Shown: positions 47,601-54,000 of the stretch, piece after piece
Layout of the letters: each line of letters begins with the position of its first letter
Numbering within the stretch: the stretch's first letter is position 1
NCBI RefSeq assembly: GCF_017488845.2
Contig: NZ_CP083375.1
Location: forward strand, 124,001-188,000
Direction: 5' to 3'
Length of the DNA: 64,000 nucleotides
Origin: Ensifer canadensis
GTDB taxonomy: Bacteria; Pseudomonadota; Alphaproteobacteria; Rhizobiales; Rhizobiaceae
The notes under the pieces: model-generated
What the model saw: only the letters and a program-made list of their open reading frames with translations
Databases searched by the model: none
What the model was told of the DNA's origin: nothing
Made by a program: the position numbers and the translations under genes

Positions 47601-47774
47601 ATGTCCGATCTGGTCACGGAATTTCAACAGCAGGGCGCTGAGATTGCACCTGATGTTAGCGAGCCCCCGGATAATTCCCAGGTCACAGATGTGCGGCAGA
47701 GAGGCATTATCGATTTGCTGGAACGGCTCAATCGTGGCGACATCTCAATCGGTCAACTGCACAACTGGGTGTAA
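32700..47774 (+). CDS. Giant trans-AT PKS/NRPS protein 1 (FkbH-loading, FR901464-like)
   Basis: 5024-aa megasynthase. Domains by approximate residue: MaoC-like hot-dog hydratase 14-270; SDR reductase 290-530; FkbH/HAD loading domain 555-1060; ACP 1155-1225; KS1 1266-1694; KR 1900-2275; ACP 2362-2433; KS2 2500-2920; ACP-ACP 3145-3330; thioesterase 3375-3690; KS3 3740-4150; ACP 4344-4417; condensation domain 4520-4990; C-terminal docking tail. There is no AT domain, so malonyl units must come from a separate acyltransferase not in this window. KS1 keeps all catalytic residues; KS2 and KS3 lack the HGTGT His. I prefer the ATG at 32700; the frame opens at a TTG six codons earlier. The order fits the start of FR901464/spliceostatin-type biosynthesis: C3 starter loading, one extension, cis-dehydration by the TE, then handover to an NRPS module. 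High confidence in the domains; product class is inference. Confidence 0.95.
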   Translation: MATTSFFGENANSVDGIHTFTNSDVSAFASISRDFNPLHMNRNYARRSPFGGCIVHGAIAVLAALEKTGISEPVRVKELSVNFKNPIFCDQKYTYQLDQDGEDSCIISLRDGSTALMQLCISWAPLTGSAELELAEVMTPPANGSDEASCEACDYVEDALLGDIELSGTYSPKGLQDYYPIAYRVFGRAVLEVVSLCSFLVGMKLPGKRALFSSMQLTFEARGTNGELGYSHKTQFYNPGYGLLETELSVHAAHSVVAHGQLKSFVRKEFNDRPVADYLAKIPDGERGLLAGKVALVTGSARGLGASMVKSLAALGCHVYLNFLSSEAQARAIADDLEDNGLAVTLYRGDASDSDWCDGLRTELLEKHGRLDILVCNACQPPLRMEEEESTASRRAEYIAHNRQMVEAPITTFSDLLEQSGGVCAAISSTMVETKPKGFSHYVELKQQVEAVLAKLAEEHPSIRTLIARPANLLTEMSNTPARIFNAISPDDVAMQVVNALVTTTDHTKLITEFGTGKAKSNASAIMLTGSFTLDPLIEEFKEWLDFLPRDYVVQQTGYSQIMPDLLNPASLLNTDSGTVNIVFLRIGDWVHERKDYWGPAGLNLSKGEDFIRQVAEEFATALGEFCRRSRAWQLLVVCPEPGLDPEDRRGAALIEEIQAQLLTLDKDTPNLTTVIARDHHAVYDIDSHLIGDASRDRIAHIPFVQDYYRFLALLCVRTLNAKMQKPYKVVVLDCDNTLWKGVCGEEDDVNNLTIDHEFSEFQRSMKGLLEKGYILCLCSKNREEDVWKVFDQHPGMVLTREDIAASKINWQPKSENIQALADELNLGLNSFVFFDDNPMECAEVRAGCPDVVTICLTESNLRFSRWARLLWAFDHLTHTSEDSSRTQMYREQSQREQFKKSVVSFREFLEGLGLEVAINPLTADLVDRASQMTLRTNQFNNTTIRRDQSEIASLPESEGLRPLVIQVTDRFGDYGTVGLVTYRFEENCLFVESFLLSCRVLGRAVEDRILQRLLAIAEDARLDELHIGFVPSKKNTPFLQFLDKLSPEKTLPGNGASDGISRYVYDRRSLQLLLDNQVYLEQKTVAKEAPKAPFVLATDDVQFDVDYVRIAERSSVAFGDLEDSSRKMPAAKAAGRERSANARNGNYQGRPTELVLMIKTLFAKALAISPDQISEHEELEKYGLESIDIVNITVAISKVVPSLSPTFLFEHRTLHSIVQSLQRDYGLAVPSGLPVDALVSEAPDLQRNITAQPSTSRDDVAVREDIAIIGLHGNYPGAESMDDLWRILRAGECRIAPLPEARRQLMERSFPGISASLRGSMDRAGYIDDIDRFDAEIFGITPKEAELMDPQQRLFLQVVWGLCEDAGYTKQTLDRSTGVFVGVLSNDYAMYANLHALQHAEQYRHTDYYQIANRVSYHFDLHGPSIAVDAACASSGTAFHLACQAIRAGNCSAAIVGGVNLILHPSRLIQYTQTGMLSNNGRCQPFGQGADGTLLGEGVGAVLLKPLSQARLDGDNIYAVIKSSWVNSGGKTNGFTVPNPIAQAELIQQALREAVLPIQSIAYVEAHGTGTSLGDPIEVSALSRAFHSLGDGGHRKIGSIKANIGHTESNAFIAGLSKILLQFKHRQWAPTLTSDEANKAINFSTAGFEVQRVLSDWDVQPAGAGSPEVSPPIAACISNFGAGGSNVHVVLQEYRQEKVADRDDGSIARYLVPLSANKQEQLPLMCRRLHDLLKGSDLTATDIASVAYTLQIGRQPMDHRVIFVVSDMDELLKALEEFSSGVSESPAWLSARTAARDALGSYLDQQGDMQELLKKWVGEQDYHRIARLWLHGFSMPWAELYTNAPPSKISLPTYPFRGRSHWLEHAYIPRQAGFVQSPMAAITQFSEEENPVNDAANFFEPVWIETDIAKSSSMPSLFEDRRIVFCGLDHEQRAKLEGELRNSEVTHCFLPHIGEGAFADGAVALFTYIQDLLKSGLRKSTLLQVAAVSGDQHESWTGLAALLKTATQESPLLSGQFVELNAEQEAKNWLTLLQDEMQHGKDVIVRYRSRRQVRTWRTLPLAPQPLPLSNVEKPGGPRNYLITGGSGALALVCAQWVGMIDDSATIFLLARSDYSSIAGSARGQEIESLRKQGLRIEYRQVDVSNGPALANCVDDIRIVHGDISGVIHCAGVIRDAYLLRKSPIEFREVLSAKVAGTVNLDRATRDQPLDFFVLFSSISAVLGNPGQGDYSVANAFMDEFAHYRNRLSLDQKRLGRSVSINWPLWSEGGMALDPELAGMLEQQHGLASISNEQGRQMLHGILASAKPQVFVGTGDYAAAANTLRASEWLHPERGGGEALLPETEPSRELCGVGEEGPSAQDLYPYLKQMLSDVTKLDVADIDEHKALQDFGLDSVMIAKLNKALAEDFQQLPRTLFYEYSTLEALAGYLVGQGLRQKAPTEKLVSVNRMPARLKKDTVDHVGLADRPISASGYRLSALRSRSGEAVSETLVDGAGRRQQPIAIVGMAGRYPNAGTLDAFWQQIHAGASQISEIPAWRWYGETASGDGNIHASLQGKKGAFLEGFAQFDPSFFQIAPIDAYSIDPQERLVLMTCWEALENSGYTRQRLKEQHGQRVAVCVGATKSGFNYVSSEGSVSGQVNSTSFSGMANRVSYFLDVKGPSIAFDTMCTSSITAIHHACQYLQHGDCELAIAAAVNLYLHPNDYLALQKLGMLSDEARVHCFAAEGTGFIPGEGAGAIILKRLDAAIADGDRIEGIISATALSHSGRTHGYTAPSLAQQEQLIRDVIEKSGNDVDDISYVESAANGSSMGDAIEWGALKNVFRSRQTPCLIGSVKPNTGHLEAAAGMAQLSKVVAQMKHQALAPTLIDERRLDHDLLADSGLQLVTDGRPWSGFDGSHKCLVTAAGAGGTYAAMVVEQAPSDADCGKAAREPLVAITLSARTVDALKRIAGNLSDHLAAHPEYEIEDIAYTLHVGREAMKIRTGFVVASRQELMRKLSAIALARSGDVASMFIVGGEVGGFASPGEVGFSQERSGLEAVVREWVKGGAVNWLDVYPNRGPDGHPRLLALPAYSFDSREYWRSVAPAQEKLRQTSRHPDATAVASVGIVPEAEAISMDMYEQGSREPHASGASEQTSGLVTRSTIDRQVKNAVRELLHFQKTDEIDDNATFFELGIDSIRMVGFVDDMAKALALSLEETVLFDHPTVMQFCQHIFRLLSGHAVAATDPGETDRLASAAVQPASARNGGLKDSISHEILTDVIRRLKDAVKEILHYPASEILDDDVTFFELGVDSIRMVSFIDQLSEKLALELEETVLFDHPSIIGLAKHMVERLDIGGTGDAGNTADMELSDSLQSSPLSSAELQENVLRYGRGAYEEIVPLQCEGDGPILFCLHPASGDVAMFSKLVTGVGTNCRIIGIKARGFLTKKPACADAEEMARYYAELIQAVDPVGPYHLMGASMGGVAAYAVARVLQQAGRHVKSIFMLETPLITRERDQDIFSLDEVQNWLTNANFLMIAMLHLDPAFRQRKKAGAIKWPDLVITASELTTADGVEISTDTIEDRLVERIVHRGVRQSPDILRLRLRSMSETHRNNLRCMREYRWQPLPRPSEIEILMFRTESAKATSDEVYNPNYLHKLQRDLGSMLPLLDTWTEKMPQVKTVIADGKDHFDLCNHSIGSQQVIGPILASMNREATLERDVETTPPPQGSQVWIGSGSAALAPAISPAGSPLTVVPRDGFKVAVIGMSARFPGAENVEAFWRELSAGKSLLQPYPADRFASSELEDEALEHGCLFERIDGFDHAFFNISPNEAQMMEPSERLFLQEAWRAVEDAGLVPDRLAGSHWGVFAGSGGDYNLHVQNILGIAPHVSQSTLPGRVAYHLNLNGPTVSIDAGCASSLMAVKHACDSLKLGQCNVAIAGGAMVYSTRNLISTSHYYRLLSRESQVNGLGAEARGMLPGEAVATVVLKPLEEAIRDGDRIYAVIDAWGSNHNGRTQGIAAPSGAAQAELLSSTYRQFGIDINSLDFFEANASGSPLGDKVELQGLNKVFDQRPERSIALGTVENNVGHSFAASGMAHLLKAILALHHEVIPATPNIDPNNSVLGKEPGPFYINSQAQPWPRRPEARRAGVSSYSATGINTHLVISDWLPPTSPAIEEGSAGPVLMAISAHTSDALHQRCRDLLEHLTGNANKPLSLRQLSANLLSRRHHQRYRVAVLARDEAHFAELLECILSQKADPNILCNIALMTSEDEVDARTITLDEADRLRFQHEARKGVADWKTAPFDRAALWFVHGVEFDARGFFRAEELVPLSLPGYPFADTRSWLLPTLAASTEQASPTVEGPKDWLLQQVAKITGNRWQELRLDTGWNAMGFDSLMSIRFVSLINEQTEANVQLVDLLDRETPGELLDYLTELEAFSRPEHALQKLEQAISQPLPSVQYPWFESRLASLPRTVGVTSFTLEAIASELDQEERQYVISDVLASGIAIFRDTDKVVLVAPRTVDIDDQLGWYSKEVLNASFNSLIPGRLWVPISQEQERNLYITEEMKSTAWNVFHIFRLQAVDVDLPRLQHALTLLARRQDLLRTRYCKFGDVHSQCISELVCVSLDYISMPSSEAFYQFIQGQRSHQLLEGDGSSPIKMWLTETDGTFYLGLVAHHAHADAFTSGLLFSQLMETYQALTEQSDAPADREHELEQYWLYALQQYDTSVFGAKEQEEYWRDKLDGVDVAMRLPYREHSEAAPLSRKLAANHINPVSEALNDSIANLNRQHGISYTQLFAAVIVVVLQRFLSNRRPVLQVVHNHRDRASLAACLGDFSNIALIPFQLKENQSVIEFLSDVRKTLLDALQNSKVQFKQLMEIAGLDGYPEFCDMRGDIILDSADIDTANVNIAGKHGVSAYMDAVLEQRKIHFLEQSLASIFFQFLKLDGRLYIFHSYDQASFEHETMQKFLHLVVDFADAMLRDLNRPMSDLVTEFQQQGAEIAPDVSEPPDNSQVTDVRQRGIIDLLERLNRGDISIGQLHNWV
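32740..36380 (+). other. Loading module: MaoC - SDR - FkbH - ACP
   Basis: The MaoC part has the hydratase signature SRDFNPLHMNRNYARRSPFG then GCIVHG. The SDR part has GSARGLG and a catalytic YVELK. The FkbH domain has the HAD motif VVVLDCDNTLWKG; FkbH domains take D-1,3-bisphosphoglycerate, remove phosphate and place glyceryl on the ACP, whose Ser is residue 1187 (GLESIDI). Inference: MaoC then dehydrates glyceryl to a pyruvoyl form and SDR reduces it to lactyl, giving a D-lactyl starter. Confidence 0.8.
36493..40000 (+). other. Extension module 1: KS1 - KR - ACP
   Basis: KS1 has Cys1433 (DAACASSG), EAHGTGT and NIGHTES, so it should elongate. KR has GGSGALA and the active-site Tyr in GNPGQGDYSVANAF. 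ACP Ser is residue 2395 (GLDSVMI). With a lactyl starter the product would be a 3,4-dihydroxypentanoyl chain. No DH domain is present in the module. Confidence 0.85.
40198..43770 (+). other. Non-elongating module with internal thioesterase: KS2(0) - ACP - ACP - TE
   Basis: KS2 keeps Cys2669 (DTMCTSS) and NTGHLEA, but EAHGTGT reads ESAANGSS: the decarboxylation His is Ala (residue 2804). Two nearly repeated ACPs follow (FFELGIDSIRM and FFELGVDSIRM). The TE has nucleophile Ser3461 in GASMGG and a His in GKDHFDLC, so it looks active. In FR901464 biosynthesis an internal TE is reported to form the cis double bond; this one is in an equivalent place. Confidence 0.82.
43915..45950 (+). other. Second non-elongating module: KS3(0) - ACP
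   Basis: KS3 keeps Cys3896 (DAGCASS) and NVGHS, but EAHGTGT reads EANASGS (Asn at 4031 instead of His). It should therefore only transfer the acyl chain, consistent with moving the dehydrated intermediate from the TE site to the next ACP (Ser in MGFDSLMS). Confidence 0.82.
46260..47650 (+). other. C-terminal condensation domain of protein 1, degenerate HHxxxDG
   Basis: NRPS condensation fold with PISQEQERNLYITEEM at its start and HHAHADA in place of HHxxxDG (Gly to Ala, Asp kept). The next protein begins with a second, fully canonical condensation domain, so this one may be inactive or have a different role. The tail after it (LLERLNRGDISIGQLHNWV) looks like a docking element. Confidence 0.75.
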
Positions 47775-48004
47775 TGGCCCGACGGAATCTTCCGCGATTG
47801 CGGCTCCAGTGGAATGACGTTGAGAAATGCGTCGGCAGGCAGAGCGGATACCTACCGACCTAACAGGGAAGCTTAGCTGGCATCTTGTTTCGCCGCGCTA
47901 GTCGGCGTGGGAGTGATGCTGTGCCGACATACTCGCATAGATTGTTGTATTGTTAGGTGACTAAAGTTATGGTTGCTTAATGAATGAGAGAACGGAGCAG
48001 CCCA
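47775..48004. other. Gap between the two megasynthase genes
   Basis: 230 bp with no supported gene or terminator. The last 15 bases include GGAGCAGCCCA, a ribosome binding site for the ATG at 48005. The two genes are probably co-transcribed. Confidence 0.6.
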
Positions 48005-51000
48005 ATGAATGTGGTGAACAAACCGATGACGCCCGAACATATTCAGCGCAGCTATGAGAAGGGGCAACTTACTCAAGCCGATGCCGAAAAATTGCTTTTG
48101 CAATATTATTCCGTCGCGGCCGACGCTCCGCTCTCGCAAAATCAGCAAGGCATCTGGTCCCGCCAGGCGTTATTCCCCGCGGATCCCTTTTACAATGTGG
48201 CTGTTGCCTGCGTTGTCGGGGATAATTTCGACAAACACTGCTTCCGTCGCGCGTGTCAGCGGTTTTTGAACAGCAATCAGGTGTTGAACACTCATATCTC
48301 CTTTAGTGGTGGTGAGGTATTGCAGCGGGTCAATCCCCGCCAGGAGATGTCATGGCGGGAAATTGATCTGGACGGCGAGTTGCCGGAATGCCTGGATCAG
48401 ATCAAGCAAGACGCGCAAACCCCATTTTCAATCGATGACGGCGTTCTTTATCGGATCAATGTCTATTCGCTGAACTCCGGCCGATATGTCGTTCTGCTGG
48501 CCGCTCATCATATCATCTGCGACGGCAGCTCGATCAGCCTGTGGCTGTCGACGATCTGGCAGGATTATCGTTCTCTTCTGCAGGGCCGGCCATTGCCGTG
48601 GCAGGAGACGCATTCGAATTTCTTTGATTTCGTGAAATTCGAATCCGAATACATGAATTCGCCGGCAGGGCGCAAAAGTCTATCCTTTTGGGAAAAACAA
48701 TGTGCTGACGGCCTGCTGCCGTTGGACGAGCGGTTCGAACTGGCCCTCGGGTCAGAGGATGCGTCGGTTTTCGCCACCGACAAGATCAGCTTTGAGATAA
48801 AAGGCGATCTTGCCGATCGCTTGTTCAATTTCCGGGAAACCAAGAGATACAGCGCCTCCACCGTGCTCATGGGGACGTTCATGCTGGCCCTGTCGGCATG
48901 GCGCGGCAAGCAGCGTTTCACCATGGGATTGCCGACGCTGGGGCGGCCCAAAAGGGAGTTTCAGCTAACCCTCGGCAATTTCGTCAATATGATGCCGGTC
49001 GCCTGTGACATCGATCCGGCGCAGCCCTTCTCCAAGTGGCTGAAAGCATGCCATCGCTATGTCTATCAGGGGCTCGATCATTCCTATCCCTTCGCCGGTT
49101 TACTGCGTGCGATCAAGCAGGATAACAGCCGACGCGCGGCGCTGCAGGCTGTCTTTACCTACCAGAAATTTGACGCGGCCGTGGACATACAGAGTCTGCC
49201 GGAAAAGGTGGCGGATGTCATCGAGATCTCGTTCCTCGACGAGATCTATCAGAGGGATGAATTTCCCGTAACCTGCGAGGTTTACGAGCTAGAGGGCGCG
49301 TGGAAGGTCAACATCAAATATAAAACCGGCATCATCGACAAGCGAGACGCGCTGTCATTGCGAAGAGCCCTGGCATCCGTTCTCGACAATGCGCTGCTCA
49401 ATCCGGAGGCCACCCTCGGCTCCCTGCTTCCTGTCGGGAAGGACATCGATGACGAGCCGACGGCTGTTCCTGCTTCCAATGGAATTTCGTCTGACGTCTC
49501 TTCCAAGTTTTCTTCGGCTGCGGTCCATCAATCCGACAGTCTGGACCAGCGCTTCTCACGGCAATGCGCCCTTGCGGCAACATCGATCGCGCTGACCTAC
49601 AAATCCCGCGACGTGAGCTATTCAGAGCTGGAACGTGACAGCAGCATACTTGCGTCGTGCCTGGCCGCCCGTGGGGTCAAGCCGGGCGATCTGGTGTTGT
49701 TGTGCATGGCGCCGTCTCCGGATCTCATCAAGGGAATTCTCGGCATATTGAAAGCGGGCGCGGCCTATGTGCCGCTCGATCCTTCGTCTCCTCAACAGCG
49801 TCTCGATTATATCCGTCAGGATTGCCGAGCCCGATTTGCGGTCACCAATTCAGAGTGCGAGGCGCTGGTCGCCCAGGTCGAAAACTGCGTCGTGGTGGAT
49901 CGTGATTGGCGCGCGATCGCGAAGGTGGCGCGGGGTCATACGCTCCCGCTGCCCAGCGCGAAGCCCGGGAATCTCGCCTACGTCATCTACACCTCCGGGA
50001 CCACCGGTCATCCCAAGGGCGTCATGGTCGAGCATGGCAATGTCCTGCGCCTTTTCGACCAGACCAACCACTGGTTCGCTTTCGACGGCAACGACGTATG
50101 GACCCTGTTTCATTCGCCTGCCTTCGATTTCTCCGTATGGGAGATATGGGGCGCCCTGCTCTATGGCGGGCGGCTGGTCATTCTGGATGCCGAGCAGCGA
50201 CGGGACACGGATGCGCTGCTGGACTTACTGGTCGATGAAAAGGTCACCGTCTTCAATCAGACGCCGGCGGCTTTCTATTCGGTCGTGCGGGCGGCGACAG
50301 AGGAGGCCGACAAGCGGATATTGCATCTACGCTACATCATTTTCGGCGGAGAGAAGCTCGATTTCTCCCAGCTGACGCCATGGATGGATCTCTACGGGGA
50401 CCAGAGCCCCCAGCTGATCAACATGTACGGCATCACCGAAACGACCGTGCATGTGACCTATTGCCCGGTGACCCAGGAAAGGTGCCGGAACGCAAGTGCG
50501 TCTCTCATTGGAAATCCCATACCCGACCTGGAAATCCATCTGTTCGACGAACGCATGGAACAGGTCAAAAACGGTGAGACCGGAGAGATCTACGTTGGCG
50601 GCGCCGGGGTGGCTCGAGGCTATCTTAATAAGCCAGAACTTACACAGCAGCGTTTCATTCCGCATCCCCGTAATAGCGCGGAAAGACTGTACAAGACTGG
50701 AGATCTGGCGCGCTATAGCGCGAATGGCGAACTGGAATACATAGGACGCAACGACAGCCAGGTGAAAATACGCGGCTTTCGTATCGAATTGGGCGAGATC
50801 GAAGCATGCCTGAACCAACACTCGCAGGTGGCCAATTGCGCCGTGGTCGCGCACGAACATGAGGGTGGCAACAAGCATCTGGTTGCCTATTGCTGCACCA
50901 GGCGGTCCCAGCACGCGCCGGTCGATCTGGGCGAACTGCGCCAGTTCATCAAGCAGCAGCTTCCTGATTACATGGTGCCGGCTTTTTTCGTCGAACTGGA

Positions 51001-54000
51001 TGAATTGCCCATCACCGGCAACGGCAAGGTCGATCGCCGGCAATTGAGCCTGAGGCCGATCGCTGCACCGTCCGAACCAAGTGCTGCCGCGGCAGCTTTG
51101 ACAGAAACGCAGGAACGAATTCTGCGCCTTTGGCAGCGGGTGCTGAAGATTGCTCCCGCCCATATCGACCAGGGATTTTTCGAGGCGGGTGGAGACTCGA
51201 TCTCGGTCGTTCTTCTGGCCCGAGCCCTCGAGCAGGAATTCCAGTGCCAGTTTCCGGCGGTCAATCTGTTCAAATACACCAGCGTTCGCGAGATCGGCGA
51301 TTACATCCAGACACTCACGGACGGCGAAAAGGCGCAACTGCCCACGGCGGTTCCGCCTGCGGACGAGCGGGAGAGCGGACCGGTATCCCCCATCATTCCG
51401 GACTATTACGAAGACAGTCTCGCCATTGTCGGCATTTCCTGTGAATTTCCGGGCGCAAAAGATCACCGTCAATTCTGGGAAAATATACTGGCCGGCAAGG
51501 AAAGCGCCGAGCATTTGTCTGGACGGGCGCTGGAAGAAGCAGGGGTCGAGCCATCATTGGCGGCACATCCGGATTATGTGCCGGTGCGCTTCACCATCCC
51601 CGACAAATATGCCTTCGATGCCGAGTTCTTCGGGCTTTCCGCCAAGGTTGCCGAGTTTGCCGATCCGCAGTCGCGTCAGTTGCTGATGCATGCGTGGAAA
51701 GCCATCGAGGATGCGGGTTACGACCCCAAGCAGTTGGAGAGTACGGGCGTCTTTGTTGCCACCGGCAACAGCGGTTACCAGACATTGCTGGATAATGCCG
51801 AGGATATCGAGCAGAACGACCGCTATCTGGCCTATGTGATGTCCCAAGGGGGCTCCACGGCTGCATTGATTTCCTATCACCTGGGATTGACCGGCCCTAG
51901 CATGCATATCGGTACGAACTGCTCATCCTCGCTTGTGGCGATGGATGCTGCGTTCAAGAGCTTGCGGTTGGGTGAATGCCGGTATGCCCTGGTCGGAGCA
52001 TCCACCCTCTTCCCCCATCCCAATGCGGGCTTTCTCTATCAACCCGGCCTCAATTTCTCCAGCACCGGCCGTTGCCGCACCTTTGATGCCGAAGCTGACG
52101 GCATGATGGCCGGCGAAGGCGTGGCCATGGTGGTCCTAAAGAACGCACGGCAGGCCGTGGAGGATGGTGACTCGATTTACGCCGTGCTGCGCAGCGTGGC
52201 GGTTAACAATGACGGGCGCCAGAAGAGCGGGTTCTATGCGCCAAGCGTGCAGGGGCAGAGCAAGGTGATCCAGTTGGCGCTGGATCGAGCGCCGGGGGTC
52301 AGTGCGGACTCTATTGCCTATGTCGAGGCCCACGGAACCGGCACGCGCCTGGGAGATCCGGCGGAGGTCATGGCCATAAACGAGGTTTACAGCCGCCATG
52401 CCGATGCGAAGCAATTCTGCGCCATTGGATCGGTGAAGCCCAATGTCGGTCACCTGGACACGGCGGCCGGACTTGCCGGATGCATCAAGTTGGCCATGGC
52501 GCTCAAGCACCGGACGATTCCGCCGTCGATCAACGTGGAGACGCCCAATCCGTCCATCGATTGGAAGGGATCGTGTTTCTATGTCTCCCGCGAGGCTTCG
52601 CCATGGCCCGAACATACGCAGCCGGCGCGAGCCGCGCTCAGCTCCTTTGGTTTGGGCGGAACCAACGCTCACGCGATCATGGAGGCTTGCCCGGAGACAT
52701 TTCCCGTGTCTGGCGATGCGCTCCTGGAGCAGGGAGAGCCGCGCAGAAGCATGCTGATCCTATCGGCAAGGGAGCCGCATCTACTCCCAGTCATGGCACG
52801 CAGCCTATTGTCCTTCCTGAACGATCGGCCGCATCTGCCGCTGAGTTCCGTTGCTTATACTCTCCACATTGGCCGCAAAGCCATGCGCCATCGCCTTGCG
52901 GTCGTTGCGTCCGATGTGGAAGAGGCAGGTGCGCTGCTGAGCCAATACGCCGAGATGGGAAGGGATGCAGACGACGTCACCCCGCCGAATGGCCTCTATG
53001 TGTCGAGTTCGGATGAACGTGCCAAGGCGACCCCCGCGCAGGTCGACGCTTGTCTTGCCCGTCGTGATCTATCGGGTCTGGCCGAGCTTTGGGTTGAGGG
53101 ACAGGACATATCGTGGCAAGAGCTTTATCGTGGGCAGCCGACACGTCGGGTGAGCTTGCCCACCTATCCTTTCTCGCGGCGCCAATTCTCCATCGCTAGA
53201 AAGCCGAGCGGCTATCGTCCCGAGAGTACTGACGCCGGTCTGCCGCACGTCGGCGGAGTATGGCCTCCCAAGGTGTTGGCCCATCGCCAGAGCGAAGGCG
53301 CCCAGCAAATCCAACTTCAATTGTCGGGTAAGGATTTCTATCTGAGCGACCATCTGGTCGATGGGATTGCAGTACTGCCGGCGGTGATGACGTTCGAACT
53401 CTTGCGGGCAGCGGCCGCTTCGGCCATGCCCGTCCCCGACGGGCAATCCTTATGCTTTGAACGAGTGGTGTGGTTGCGTCCGGTGACTTGCAGAGATGCG
53501 ACAGTGTCGCTGACGATCGATCTGCCGCCTTATCAAGCCAGTCAGAACCTGCAGTCGCCCGGCGCTTTTTCGGTCAGTGGAGCCGATCCCGAGACTGGCG
53601 AGCAGGTGGTTTTCAGCGAAGGTCATATTGCATTCAAGCCGAATGAGCAGGTGAAGGCGGTTTATCGGGAACGTGGCGAGCATTCCGTCTCCCCGGTGGA
53701 GCTGCAACGGCGCTTGGCCGACAATCGTATCGACGGGTTGCAATTCTATCGTTGGCTGGAGGCGGGTCGTGTGCGATATGGGCCGGCCTATAAAGGTCTG
53801 GTGGAGGCCGGCTGGACCAGCCGCGAACTCTACGCGCATATACGCCTTCCAAATTCGGCGTCTCGGTCCCTGGCCGATTTTCCGTTGCATCCAGCCCTTC
53901 TCGATTGTGCACTGCAGGCGAGTGTCATTCTCGAGACTGTCAGGCAATGCGGCGGAAATCCCGCCGGCTGGCCGTCGTCTGCGCAAGTACGGCAAAAGCT

